Under the pieces are notes generated by a model, which worked only from the letters and a program-made list of their open reading frames with translations, had not been told where the DNA came from and made no database searches. Of a DNA stretch of 33,966 nt, positions 17,662 to 26,184 are shown piece by piece. The translations under genes were made by a program, and so were the position numbers. Origin of the DNA: Waddliaceae bacterium (GTDB lineage: Bacteria > Chlamydiota > Chlamydiia > Chlamydiales > GCA-2709385); contig PAQS01000003.1 of assembly GCA_002709385.1 (NCBI GenBank), positions 1 to 33,966 on the forward strand, given 5' to 3'. Numbering within the stretch: the stretch's first letter is position 1; every line of letters begins with the position of its first letter.

Positions 17662-18918
17662 CTATTTTCTAAAGACAGATCCCCATGATTTCTTTTTTTT
17701 CAAAGGATGCTCTTTTTTTTCGAAGACTACTTGAGGGCCATCGATATTAAATGCGTTTGTTAAAATTTCTAACAAATCTAATACTGTTTTTTCCTTCACT
17801 TGATTGTTTGGACGAAAATTGCACAAATTAATTTTTCCTTCCCAGCTATAGTTTTCTCCATAAGTGAGCATTAGCTCTAAATCGAATGTGAGGCAAATAG
17901 GGCGCATCACTCTTCCATTTGGTCCAATAGGGCTATTTTTTTCATTTAAAACTATTTGGTATTCGCGTCGTTGAGTAACTCTTGGGTAGCGATTTGCATC
18001 AATATCTAATTCGTATTCTGCACCACAAGCTTGAGCAGGTATTGCTTTAAAGATATTTTCTTGGCCGTTGCTATTGTAGCCCCAAATATCACTTGTAGCT
18101 GAATTACGTATTAAAAAATTGGTAGCGAAACCGAAAGTACCTGATCCGAGAGCTTGTAGAATTGTAAATTGAGGACAAATAGATATAAGTTTTTGAGTAA
18201 AAAGCGTGCACCGTTTTTCTAGTTCACTATCATCAGAAAGGTTTAATAGATCAAATGGATCAGCTGTTTTACCTAACATATAAAGCAGGTAAGGAATCCC
18301 TTCTTTAGAATATTTGTTAGAAATCCATTGTTCGCATTGCTCTATATCAGTTTCGATATTTGGATCTTGAAAAGTCTCTTCGACAATCTTACCATCGTAA
18401 GGAAAGGGGTGGCCGTTAACACCTTGTATTAAGGATGCCCAAAACAAAATATTTCTGCTTTCTAAGTTAGTATGTGGGTAACGAAATAGGGAACCGTTTA
18501 ATATAATGCAAGCAGAAGTATGATTCTCTTCACCAAAGAAGGTGCGGTTGATAGAACTCGGGCCTATTTTGTAGATCGAATCAGGAATTGAAGGTAGGTC
18601 GATATGAAGAGAATATTTATTTATGTGTTGGATAATGTTATGAATTTCATTTATTTCTTGATTAGGGTCTTGTTTAGTATGAAGCCTTGTTCGATCTTCA
18701 GTATTTAAAGTGGAAATAAAACCCATATTTTCTGAAGTATAATCGTTGCGAATATTGCTAAAGTCCCAAAAACGTTGTTTTGGTTTTTCTGTCTTTACTT
18801 CAGGTATATCTGGAAATTTCGTCTCGACTTCGGGGTCATACCAAAAATCGCCTCTTGGAGTAAGACTCGGTTCTTTATGAGGGTTAGGGTATGGGGTAGA
18901 AAAGTCACTAAAATCCAC
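17662..18918 (-). CDS. Hypothetical protein with Pro-rich N-terminus
   Basis: I do not recognise this 418-residue protein. Translation starts at GTG (18918) with a clear AAGGAGA ribosome site six bases before it. Residues 1-50 are rich in Pro, Asp and Lys and look disordered ('STPYPNPHKEPSLTPRGDF'). The remainder appears globular, with no membrane helices, and ends in a strongly basic tail ('KKEHPLKKKKSWGSVFRK'). The middle part ('ILFWASLIQG...PQFTILQALGSG') parallels the 16469-17485 gene downstream. A late strand pair ('RPICLTFDLELMLTYGENYSWEGKINLC') looks beta-rich. A disordered N-terminus and duplicated neighbour fit an effector-like family, as inference only. Confidence 0.6.
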   Translation of the reverse strand: MDFSDFSTPYPNPHKEPSLTPRGDFWYDPEVETKFPDIPEVKTEKPKQRFWDFSNIRNDYTSENMGFISTLNTEDRTRLHTKQDPNQEINEIHNIIQHINKYSLHIDLPSIPDSIYKIGPSSINRTFFGEENHTSACIILNGSLFRYPHTNLESRNILFWASLIQGVNGHPFPYDGKIVEETFQDPNIETDIEQCEQWISNKYSKEGIPYLLYMLGKTADPFDLLNLSDDSELEKRCTLFTQKLISICPQFTILQALGSGTFGFATNFLIRNSATSDIWGYNSNGQENIFKAIPAQACGAEYELDIDANRYPRVTQRREYQIVLNEKNSPIGPNGRVMRPICLTFDLELMLTYGENYSWEGKINLCNFRPNNQVKEKTVLDLLEILTNAFNIDGPQVVFEKKEHPLKKKKSWGSVFRK

Positions 18919-19156
18919 GTATATTCTCCTTGAATTTTTAAAATACAGAGTAGAAGTGTATCATGTAGACTTTGAAAAAGTGTACTTAAACCTCTAATGG
19001 CTAACTATTCCGCGCTTCCAATGCGTTAGATGAGGGTGAGATTTAGGGTGTTTTTCTGAGCTCATTTTCACATGGGAGAAGCTAAAGATTGCTCTTATCT
19101 AACGTGCTGAAAGCACGTTCGTTTATGCTTCCTAAGGTTGTTTAGGAGCTTTTCCA

Positions 19157-19306
19157 ATGTTAGATCAAACAATCGCCATCTATTGCTTCTATAACGAAGT
19201 ATTAAAATCACTAAATGTTATAGATGACTCGCAAACGGAAATCGTTTTTATTTCTTTTCTTGGGGAATTCCCACAACTTTTTTATAACACAGAATCAAAT
19301 GATTGA
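19157..19306 (+). pseudogene. Transposase 5' stub (IS982/IS4-like DDE type)
   Basis: An ATG with an AGGAGC ribosome site opens 'MLDQTIAIYCFYNEVLKSLN', which resembles the first residues of DDE transposases of the IS982/IS4 kind that are common in environmental chlamydiae. After about residue 25 the resemblance is lost. The frame runs into the antisense of the exonuclease 3' end and stops at 49 codons. Upstream are a perfect hairpin AACGTGCT/AGCACGTT (19101-19119) and an inverted CGTTAGAT/ATCTAACG pair flanking 19025-19103, probably leftovers of the same element. The stretch 18919-19156 holds no other gene that I can see. Identification is from memory of such proteins and is tentative. Confidence 0.45.
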
Positions 19307-19826
19307 CTCCATTCATTGCTTGATGTGGTTTTTCTTCGCTAGGAAGTTGGTATTGTTCTGCTATTTTATCTTTAGAAAGACTAATTTGATCGGGAATAGC
19401 ATGGTTTTTTACTTCGAGAGCCCAGTACATAGACGCAAAATCTAGCCAGTGATAAGGCCAAAGTTTGCTTTCTTGTAATTCAACAGGAATTAACCCACTA
19501 AAAAACGCTCGGTCAAATGAAGGGTTTTGGCAGATAAAAACTGCTTTTCCTCGTCTAATTTGGTACTCATCAAATAGATTTACGATATCTTCTCTAACTT
19601 TTTCTTCAGGTTTCCCAGTCAGGATTTTTTCAAAAGTAAAACCGTTTACTTGGATACTTTCTGGGTCACTTTGTTTCCAGGTGTCTTCGGATTGAGAAAT
19701 GACTGTATGATAAGAGGTAAGTTCAGTGCCGTCTTTCAAGTTTATGATACGAAAAGCAATTTCAATTGCCCGATGCAGCCTAGGGTTTAATCCATTGCAC
19801 TCTAAATCAAGAAATATACCTAGCAT
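19248..19826 (-). CDS. DnaQ-like 3'-5' exonuclease family protein
   Basis: The 192-residue protein has the DEDDh exonuclease fold: 'FLDLECNGL' supplies Asp7 and Glu9, 'FICQNPSFDRAFF' supplies Asp105, and 'KPHQAMNGVNHL' supplies His168. The last acidic residue of the usual H-x-A-x-x-D motif is replaced by Gly173, so metal binding may be altered or use another residue. Family members trim DNA or short RNAs from the 3' end in the cytoplasm. The short length argues against a polymerase III epsilon subunit with its clamp-binding tail. The 3' end is overlapped antisense by a transposase remnant. Confidence 0.82.
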   Translation of the reverse strand: MLGIFLDLECNGLNPRLHRAIEIAFRIINLKDGTELTSYHTVISQSEDTWKQSDPESIQVNGFTFEKILTGKPEEKVREDIVNLFDEYQIRRGKAVFICQNPSFDRAFFSGLIPVELQESKLWPYHWLDFASMYWALEVKNHAIPDQISLSKDKIAEQYQLPSEEKPHQAMNGVNHLILCYKKVVGIPQEKK

Positions 19827-19910
19827 ATGAGTGACGCACTTCCTCTCGACGATATAAAATAGTGGTTTTTTAAAGAATACAAGTAGAATAGAGGGTTATT
19901 TATGCTTTTT

Positions 19911-19936
19911 CAAGAAAATTCACTCTAATTTTCTTG
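19911..19936. promoter_or_regulatory. Perfect AT-rich palindrome in a divergent intergenic space
   Basis: CAAGAAAATT and AATTTTCTTG form a perfect 10-base inverted repeat with a six-base centre. It lies 84 bases before the exonuclease start and 105 before the plus-strand 156-residue gene. Its position between divergent genes suits an operator. There is no T run that would favour a terminator. The rest of 19827-20040 shows nothing else. Confidence 0.45.
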
Positions 19937-20040
19937 CTATTTAAGATTGAAATTCAAGATAATCGATGGTTTTCCACAATTCTTGAGCTTCAAGAAAAAA
20001 GATTTTTTCTTCTGTGCAAGATTTATGAAGCTCATGTATT

Positions 20041-20511
20041 GTGCAGATACAAGTTTTTTTTAGGTTTTATCGAGAAGAGGTTGAGGTGATCCGACCTTTT
20101 GTGCGTTTGTTTCAACGTTGGCGTTATCCCGTTTCGTTGCCTGAAGAAGTTGCAGAGGCATTGGGAGTACCAGCGTCGAGCTATTTACGCTTTGATGAGT
20201 TTATCAACTTTTTGAGTAGTACAGGTTGTTGTCCTACTCGACTGTACAAGTTTATGTCGCGCCCACAAGCGGAAGCTGTTTTTGCTTCAGCTTTGCGTAA
20301 AGAGCGTTTCCAGCTTCGTTCTATGTTTTCGTATTATTTTAACGAAGGCTGGTTAGAGTTCTTATTGCTTTTTGACGAGCAAGGGGCCTTGCGGCGCTTG
20401 TATGTGCAGCATCGTGATCTTCATACAGATCGTGGTGTTGAGATACGTCTTTGTCCACGGGCATTACTACAAAATAAAAACCGTGAGGCTGTTTTGTTAC
20501 AAGCTCCTTAA
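20041..20511 (+). CDS. Small basic hypothetical protein
   Basis: I do not recognise this 156-residue protein. It starts at GTG; the nearby ATG at 20034 is out of frame and there is no clear ribosome site. It is Arg- and Phe-rich ('FFRFYREEVEVIRPFVRLFQRWRYP') and has no signal peptide or membrane helix. Its base composition is more GC-rich and housekeeping-like than the neighbouring hypothetical genes, suggesting an old conserved gene. The second half ends in a beta-like stretch ('WLEFLLLFDEQGALRRLYVQHRD'). It ends in an interlocked TTAA shared with the stop of the opposite gene. Confidence 0.6.
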   Translation: MQIQVFFRFYREEVEVIRPFVRLFQRWRYPVSLPEEVAEALGVPASSYLRFDEFINFLSSTGCCPTRLYKFMSRPQAEAVFASALRKERFQLRSMFSYYFNEGWLEFLLLFDEQGALRRLYVQHRDLHTDRGVEIRLCPRALLQNKNREAVLLQAP

Positions 20512-22118
20512 GTATCTGTAGTACTCAAGAATTTGAGGTCCAAAATTTGTAGCTCTTTGGCTATTTTCGTGATTCTTTTCCATATAGCTTCACTAATCCA
20601 TTTGCCTTCAGAGCTATTTACTGCAAGCGAGATTTGGTGTACAGCCCAAACGGGAAGTTTGTTTTCAGAGAGAAGTTGGTTAATGTAGACAAGTAATTCT
20701 TTACTTTGTCTACAATTACTAGCGTTTAGCTGCCCTTCGATTTCTTTTTCTAATACATCTTTACTCAGGTCATTTCGCAAAATTTTAGGAAGCACATATT
20801 TTGTGCATTTATGTTTAATTTGTTTTTCTTTTTGCAGATAAACAAACTCTCTATAGAAAGCGATATCTTTTAAGATTTGTTCAAAATCAAAATGAATATC
20901 TAAAACTTGTTCTTTATTGATAACACTTTCTTGGAAAATTTTTTCTTCTATTTCTGTTACTTCTTTTTCAAGATCTTTAACACCTCTAACTGTATGCCAA
21001 TAAGTAATCGCTAGCATTTCAAGATCTGTAACAGAATTTACAAGTTCACGGAGAGTGGCTCCTTGAAAGTGGTAGATGCGAAGAAGTTGATAAAGACGTT
21101 TGCCGATAGTACATCGGTTATCAACTGTTCCATGAGGGGAGATAATTGCTAGGGCTGTTTTAGTGTGTTCTTTTGTAAGCTTTTGTTCTTCTGGTAGTTT
21201 TGACTGGTCTCTATTCACACAGCCTAAAAAAGACTTAAGGATATCATCGTGGTTATAAAATAAGATCCCTGCATATAGAGTGTGATTTTCTAGAAGGTGT
21301 ATCCAATCTTCAATTGTTGTAGCAGGGTTTGATGAAAAGCGTTTTTCAAGTACAGCCGCTTGTGGTTTTGAAATACTATGTAAGATGGTTTGGGCGTGAT
21401 CTGGAATATGAAGATGAATAAATTCATCGTGTTCCAAACGTAGTAGCATTTGTGTGGTTAATAGGGGAACGCGTTTTTCAATATTATCAATTGATAAATT
21501 ATGTATTAAATCTGCATAGTTTTTACTGGCTGCCCAGTCCATTTTTGCATAAAGTTCTTTTTCTAATTGTTTTGTTTTATCCGCAGCTTTTAATAGAGGA
21601 AATTGTCTTTGAATACAGGTCAGAATTTTAGCTGCTTTGAAACTAGATTGGCAATATTTAGGCATGGATTGAATGCAAGATAGAGCTTCTTTGTAGTTGA
21701 GAAAAGGAATGAATAACTCAATTTTACTCTTATCTAAAGAAAAAATCTGTTGGTTAAGTTCATGGGAGCTCCGTTTTCTGAGATAACGATAAATATTAGT
21801 TTCTATTTTTTTGCTCTTATCGTTGTTTTTTATTTTAAGAGTGATATTTGCCCGTTGGTCATCATTATATCTAGATAGTAGCTTGTTGAGTTGGTATACA
21901 TGGTAGCGATCTTTAATACAAAAAGGGATATAGCGCTTTTTTATAGAAGAGATAGAGTGGTGGAGCCAGCAAGGGCTTTTGTGTTTGATTGCAGGTATTG
22001 ATGATCGTTTTGTGTCGATCACAACAGGAGGAAGAGTAGGAATTTCAGGCCTATTAAGATTCTTTGTGTTTTGAAATAGTAGACAATGTGAGTGTGAACA
22101 TATTTGAGTGTTTGTCAT
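20508..22118 (-). CDS. Hypothetical all-helical protein
   Basis: I do not recognise this protein. I chose the ATG at 22118 because an AGAGGA ribosome site precedes it; the open frame upstream to 22148 has none. It gives 536 residues. The first 70 residues are Pro/Ser/His-rich and look unstructured. The rest is strongly helical, with Leu- and Lys-rich segments about 45-50 residues apart that could be divergent helical repeats ('FSLDKSKIELFIPFLNYKEALSCIQSMPKY', 'VPLLTTQMLLRLEHDEFIHLHIPDHAQ'). A short coiled coil with 'DLEKEVTEIEEKIFQ' lies past the middle. There are no membrane helices. An effector-like scaffold is possible. The 3' end overlaps the 156-residue gene by four bases. Confidence 0.6.
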   Translation of the reverse strand: MTNTQICSHSHCLLFQNTKNLNRPEIPTLPPVVIDTKRSSIPAIKHKSPCWLHHSISSIKKRYIPFCIKDRYHVYQLNKLLSRYNDDQRANITLKIKNNDKSKKIETNIYRYLRKRSSHELNQQIFSLDKSKIELFIPFLNYKEALSCIQSMPKYCQSSFKAAKILTCIQRQFPLLKAADKTKQLEKELYAKMDWAASKNYADLIHNLSIDNIEKRVPLLTTQMLLRLEHDEFIHLHIPDHAQTILHSISKPQAAVLEKRFSSNPATTIEDWIHLLENHTLYAGILFYNHDDILKSFLGCVNRDQSKLPEEQKLTKEHTKTALAIISPHGTVDNRCTIGKRLYQLLRIYHFQGATLRELVNSVTDLEMLAITYWHTVRGVKDLEKEVTEIEEKIFQESVINKEQVLDIHFDFEQILKDIAFYREFVYLQKEKQIKHKCTKYVLPKILRNDLSKDVLEKEIEGQLNASNCRQSKELLVYINQLLSENKLPVWAVHQISLAVNSSEGKWISEAIWKRITKIAKELQILDLKFLSTTDT

Positions 22119-22244
22119 AGGAGATCCTCTTATAAAGGCATAAGCCATAATATAATAAGAGAAATTTAGTCAACAATTTTCTTTTATGAAATCTTTATAA
22201 GTAAATATTAATATGTATTTTTGTTTAATTAATTTGGTTGTGAA

Positions 22245-23528
22245 ATGACATTTTTAGCTCAGCAAAATTTATCTGATTTTTCCCAGTCTGATCAAGTAAT
22301 CTGTTCTTTTCTTCAGTATGCTGAGAAAAAAATAGATCAATATGTGGGGGATGAAAAGGAAGTTCAAGAGCTTGCTTATAATGTGGCGAAGCAATTTCTT
22401 GGAGAGATTGCTGAAGCAGACTCTTTATCGCTAGATGAGCGTAAAATTCTCTTAGCTCATAGTTTGGATTACTCTGCTGAATCTCTAATTAGCGGGGGGA
22501 GCGGAATGGGATTATTTTTAGCTACTATGTACCTAACGAGCATGATAAGTATTGATTTTTTATCAGGTTTAGGAGGAGTGGCTGCTACAGCTTTTAGTTT
22601 AGGATTATTTGATAAATTTTCCCAAAGAGGCATGGCAGTAGCTGATGAGAGCGGTTTTTCTAAACTGAAGTGGATGAAAATGGTACGTATTCACGATACA
22701 GCTAGTGATAATATGGGGTTAGAAAGGTACTGTTTTCCTAATTTCCGACAATTTCAAGCATATGCTTCTGCTTTAGCTAGTATGTCCGCGATAGCAGCTC
22801 AAAGTGAAAGATTGATCAACCCTAAAGGGATCGTGTTGCTTTTAATAGGCAATGATCAAGTGGATTTTAATGGTACTCATTATTTAATTGTGACGCCTAA
22901 AGATAAAGGTAGTTTACATTTCGCATTGGAGAAGATCGCTCAAGACCATATATTATCTGTGCATAGATTTAGCACAGAAGAAAACTTCAAGCGCCATTTA
23001 AAAGATCTGTCTTTGAGGCATCTTAACGTCAATTTAAAACAAGTTTGGATTGCGGCTCATTGCTTAGCAACAGAAATGCTTTTAGGTTCAGAGACCTTAC
23101 TTAAATGTGATTCTTCTGATACAAGAGATTTACAATCGATTTCTAAAATCATCGCAAAGTATTTAGCTCCAAAAGCACTTATTGTTACTACTGGGTGCAA
23201 TGCAGGCTTGAAAAGAGATGAAAATAAAGTAAATATAGCACAGGCACTTCTTATTGAACTTGTTAGATCTTATCAAAAAATTCATGGCAGTGAAGAAGAA
23301 GAAGATTTTTATTTAGGTATGGTAGCTTGCCAAGCAAGTTTAGCAGCCTCTAGATTTTTTGAGTTTGCGTATCGAGAAAATGACTTAGAGCTTTGGTATG
23401 AAGCTCATCGATCAGATGGTCTTGTTAATGAAGGCGGACAAATTTGCTACACGTATTTTGATAGTGAAGAAAATATAGTAGTAAAGCAGTTTACTCAGTC
23501 TATTCTCATCGAACAATATCTCGATTAA
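22245..23528 (+). CDS. Membrane-anchored protein with clan-CD (caspase/DUF4347-like) motifs
   Basis: The protein is not recognised as a whole (427 residues). Residues 81-123 are strongly hydrophobic and could form two membrane helices. The C-terminal half has the strand-His / strand-Cys order of clan CD and DUF4347/CHAT-type domains: 'GIVLLLIGNDQVDFNG', then 'VWIAAHCLATEMLLGSE' with His272, then 'ALIVTTGCNAGL' with Cys318 followed by 'NIAQALLIEL'. In DUF4347 and caspases these positions read HG and a Cys ending a beta strand, about 45-50 residues apart, as here (46). The residue after His is Cys rather than the common Gly. A host-acting or self-processing peptidase is a reasonable guess; it could also be an inactive fold. 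The ATG has no strong ribosome site. Stops interlock with the FapA-like gene (TTAA). Confidence 0.55.
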   Translation: MTFLAQQNLSDFSQSDQVICSFLQYAEKKIDQYVGDEKEVQELAYNVAKQFLGEIAEADSLSLDERKILLAHSLDYSAESLISGGSGMGLFLATMYLTSMISIDFLSGLGGVAATAFSLGLFDKFSQRGMAVADESGFSKLKWMKMVRIHDTASDNMGLERYCFPNFRQFQAYASALASMSAIAAQSERLINPKGIVLLLIGNDQVDFNGTHYLIVTPKDKGSLHFALEKIAQDHILSVHRFSTEENFKRHLKDLSLRHLNVNLKQVWIAAHCLATEMLLGSETLLKCDSSDTRDLQSISKIIAKYLAPKALIVTTGCNAGLKRDENKVNIAQALLIELVRSYQKIHGSEEEEDFYLGMVACQASLAASRFFEFAYRENDLELWYEAHRSDGLVNEGGQICYTYFDSEENIVVKQFTQSILIEQYLD

Positions 23529-25369
23529 CTACTGCTAATTGTGTAGCGTTTTACATTTCCCTTATGTGCCCTTAGGCCTGTATATTTTTCAGGTGAATCA
23601 ACAAGCATGTAGGCATCAAAAATATTAAAATCGACTTGTGAGTATGCTGTTTGTGTGACTTCTACTCGTGCATCTTTTCGGTATTCGATTTCTTCTTCTA
23701 TTTGAGCTTCTCGCGCTTGAAGTTTTGCTATTTCGGCTTCGAATAAAGGAACTTCTTTTGCAGCTTTTTCAAGTTGTTTTTCTTGACTGGGACCAAGACC
23801 TCCATTTTCTTTTCGTTGTCTGAGAACCTCTAAAATACCTCTGCTTTCTTTTAATGAATTTTCATTTTTAGCACAGGTGTTACGTAATTCTCTTAATTCT
23901 GTTTTTAGTTCTGTAACGTCTCCTGCTTTAATTGCTGTTTTTACTCCATTTACGCTACCGATAGTGTTGGCTTGAATGATTTTGCGTGCTTTGGTAACCC
24001 CTCCCAAAATCACTCCAGGTGTTCCATTTACAAGTACTGTTTCGCTGGCATCGAGATGACTATTCATACACTCTTTTTCAATAATAATGTCTCTAGCTTG
24101 TATTTTTGCATTGGTAGCAATCATACAATGAACAGTTTTCTTGGCTTGTACAATACCTTCGTTTTGATGGACTGTTGATGCACCGATAAAAACATCTCCT
24201 TTGAGGCTTTTAACGACAGCATCTTCTACACAGCCATGAATTTCGATATCGCCTTCAGCAATTACAGAGAATTTAGGCATCACATCGCCCTTTACAAGAA
24301 CTTTCCCCACAAACCCAATGATGTTTCCTTCGCTGAAGTCAACATTTCCTTCTACGATATAGATAGGCTCTACATCAATCGTTTGAGTTTTTGCATCCCA
24401 TTTGATATGGCCTGCTTTTTTTGCGTAGAGTTGTTTCCCGTTATCGGAAAAATAGACATTTGGTCCGACTCTTAAGGCTGAGTTCGCTTGAGTAATATCT
24501 TTTTTCTCTACTATTTCCCCGTTGATATGGTAGCCATTTTTACCGATGATAATATCGCCCAATTCCATCAGTAGCTGGTTTCTTTCTGCGATATTGATTT
24601 CTTTTACACTACGAGTATCGATAGTTAAAGCTTCCATCATTTTGGTGAATTCTTTTCTTTCATCTTCTTGAAAGTACTTATCTACATTACCAAAAGAGTC
24701 ATCTACAGCAGGAACACCTCTTGCTATGGTAAAGGGAGCTGTATAATGTGAATCGAGAACCTTCAAAATATTTGCTTTTTGAATACCTACAACAATTTGC
24801 TGCTCTTTTAGTACTTTATGTATGGCTTTGAAGGAAATTTCACCGTAGTGAAAGATGATGGCGTCGCATTGCATCCAATCTTCATGAATTCGAAGAACAA
24901 TACAGCCTCCTTCATCATTTAATGGAATAGTCTCAAGGCGCTTTACTGGAGCCCATTTTCCTTGATTTTTGATATCTTCAGCGATTTTTTGGAGAAGTTC
25001 TTCTTCTAGGTCGTCTTCTTTAAAACGAGCACAATATTCTTTAAGGTATTCGATTCGATCTTCCTCTCCATGAAGATGTTGGTCTTCATAAAAAACATGG
25101 GGAACCTTAACTTGTACTTCTCCCTGGTAGTAGCGGAAATCAAACTTTTCTAAAAAGGCAGCATCGGCTTTTTCTTGGAGGGCAGTATCTGATTCATTCT
25201 CATTATAGGTAATTTTTACGATAGCCTCTTTATAACCGAAGAGAGTTTGGGCTTCTCGTTGCATGATGCGAATCATGGTTCTTTCTTGGGGTAGACCTAT
25301 AGTTTTGAGTCCATTACGTATGGCAAAGTCAACCGTTTCCCCTTTAATAGTGAGATTTTTCACGCCCAT
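23525..25369 (-). CDS. FapA-like DUF342 protein with Jag_N-like N-terminus
   Basis: This 614-residue protein has an N-terminal Jag_N-like domain ('ETVDFAIRNGLKTIGLPQERTMIRIMQREAQTLFGYKEAIVKI' pattern, about residues 11-55). A DUF342/FapA beta-helix follows in the middle ('GNVDFSEGNIIGFVGKVLVKGDV', 'SVIAEGDIEIHGCVEDAVV', 'LGGVTKARKIIQANTIGS', about 325-465). Then comes a Glu/Lys-rich coiled coil (about 470-560) and a short tail. FapA is named after polar flagellar placement in Vibrio, but the domain is widespread in non-flagellated bacteria, where it may be a polymerising scaffold. Nothing here suggests flagella. The start has a strong AGGAGAGG site. Upstream, 25370-25513 shows only a short AGGGTG/CACCCT inverted repeat (25472-25490). 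Confidence 0.82.
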   Translation of the reverse strand: MGVKNLTIKGETVDFAIRNGLKTIGLPQERTMIRIMQREAQTLFGYKEAIVKITYNENESDTALQEKADAAFLEKFDFRYYQGEVQVKVPHVFYEDQHLHGEEDRIEYLKEYCARFKEDDLEEELLQKIAEDIKNQGKWAPVKRLETIPLNDEGGCIVLRIHEDWMQCDAIIFHYGEISFKAIHKVLKEQQIVVGIQKANILKVLDSHYTAPFTIARGVPAVDDSFGNVDKYFQEDERKEFTKMMEALTIDTRSVKEINIAERNQLLMELGDIIIGKNGYHINGEIVEKKDITQANSALRVGPNVYFSDNGKQLYAKKAGHIKWDAKTQTIDVEPIYIVEGNVDFSEGNIIGFVGKVLVKGDVMPKFSVIAEGDIEIHGCVEDAVVKSLKGDVFIGASTVHQNEGIVQAKKTVHCMIATNAKIQARDIIIEKECMNSHLDASETVLVNGTPGVILGGVTKARKIIQANTIGSVNGVKTAIKAGDVTELKTELRELRNTCAKNENSLKESRGILEVLRQRKENGGLGPSQEKQLEKAAKEVPLFEAEIAKLQAREAQIEEEIEYRKDARVEVTQTAYSQVDFNIFDAYMLVDSPEKYTGLRAHKGNVKRYTISSS

Positions 25370-25513
25370 CTTGCACCTCTCCTTAGGATAAAAAGCGGCA
25401 ATTCATGCCCTTTGCTGGAGCTACTGCACGATTTATGCAGGAAAGGTGCCATATGAAAACAATATTCGGCTAGGGTGTTGAATTCACCCTTTACCCATGC
25501 ATTTACGGATTTT

Positions 25514-25537
25514 TTTATAAACTTTAATGTTTATAAA
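25514..25537. promoter_or_regulatory. AT-rich palindrome upstream of a hypothetical gene
   Basis: TTTATAAAC and GTTTATAAA form a perfect nine-base inverted repeat around TTTAAT. It lies about 63 bases before the likely GTG start of the frameshifted gene, near where a promoter would be expected. Operator use is inferred from position and symmetry only. Confidence 0.4.
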
Positions 25538-25599
25538 TATCGAAGATATATAGTTTGTTTAAGTTTGTTTGTTACAAACTAGATATAGGATTTGTTATT

Positions 25600-26184
25600 G
25601 TGTTTTTTGGTCATTCAAACTCTAATAATCGTTTGGGTTTAATTAATTTTAATACTCAAGAAGATCTTGATTTTACTTCTTCAGATCAAAGAGGAAAAGA
25701 TGGTTTTGTAAAAAAAGCAGGTAGCGGCATTTTTTCTGGTAGATCTATAACTGTTAACATTAAAAGTAAAAAATATAAATTAAACAGAGGGTCTTTAATT
25801 GAATTTTTAAATTCAAAAAGCGAGAAAGGTAAAGAAAGTGAAGAAGAAGGTAGAAGGTTAGAAAAAGGTTTTTTCTTCGGTCTTTTTGGTGGTTCTAGTG
25901 ATGATGATTTAAATAAAGCTTTATCTGTTTATATAAATTCTAAAGAATCCGAGATAAACAATTTATCAGTAGACAAAGAACAGGGAGAAATCAAGCAAGA
26001 AGTAAAGGTAAATCAAAATTCATTGATTCAAAAAACTGGAGAAGTGGGTGTTTTAAATTTTCCTAAAGAAAAAGATTCATCAGTTCTAGAATTAGAAGAA
26101 ACACAAGTACTTGGAAAAACAGATCAGCTACCAGGAATTCTTATTTACAAACAAGGACTTAGAACACGTGTTACTAAAACTTAG
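25600..26184 (+). CDS. N-terminal part of a frameshifted hypothetical gene
   Basis: I prefer GTG at 25600, which has an AGGA site nine bases upstream, over TTG at 25555, which would add a run with no ribosome site. The 194 residues are unrecognised. They are rich in Lys, Ser, Glu and Asn, with a basic folded-looking start ('SITVNIKSKKYKLNRGSLIEFLN'), a Gly/Phe patch ('FFFGLFGGSSDDD') and a low-complexity charged end. The frame stops at TAG (26182). The minus-one frame opens at once and runs 480 codons, so this is probably the front of one gene of about 675 codons that lost a base near ACTAAAACTTAG. A+T content is visibly higher than in the flanking genes. Confidence 0.5.
   Translation: MFFGHSNSNNRLGLINFNTQEDLDFTSSDQRGKDGFVKKAGSGIFSGRSITVNIKSKKYKLNRGSLIEFLNSKSEKGKESEEEGRRLEKGFFFGLFGGSSDDDLNKALSVYINSKESEINNLSVDKEQGEIKQEVKVNQNSLIQKTGEVGVLNFPKEKDSSVLELEETQVLGKTDQLPGILIYKQGLRTRVTKT

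Noticed and set aside
23525-25369. Evidence for flagella from the FapA-like gene
   Set aside because: DUF342 proteins are common in non-flagellated bacteria and no flagellar gene is nearby.
25405-25473. Mini-gene of 22 codons in the FapA upstream space
   Set aside because: It has no ribosome site and no recognisable product.
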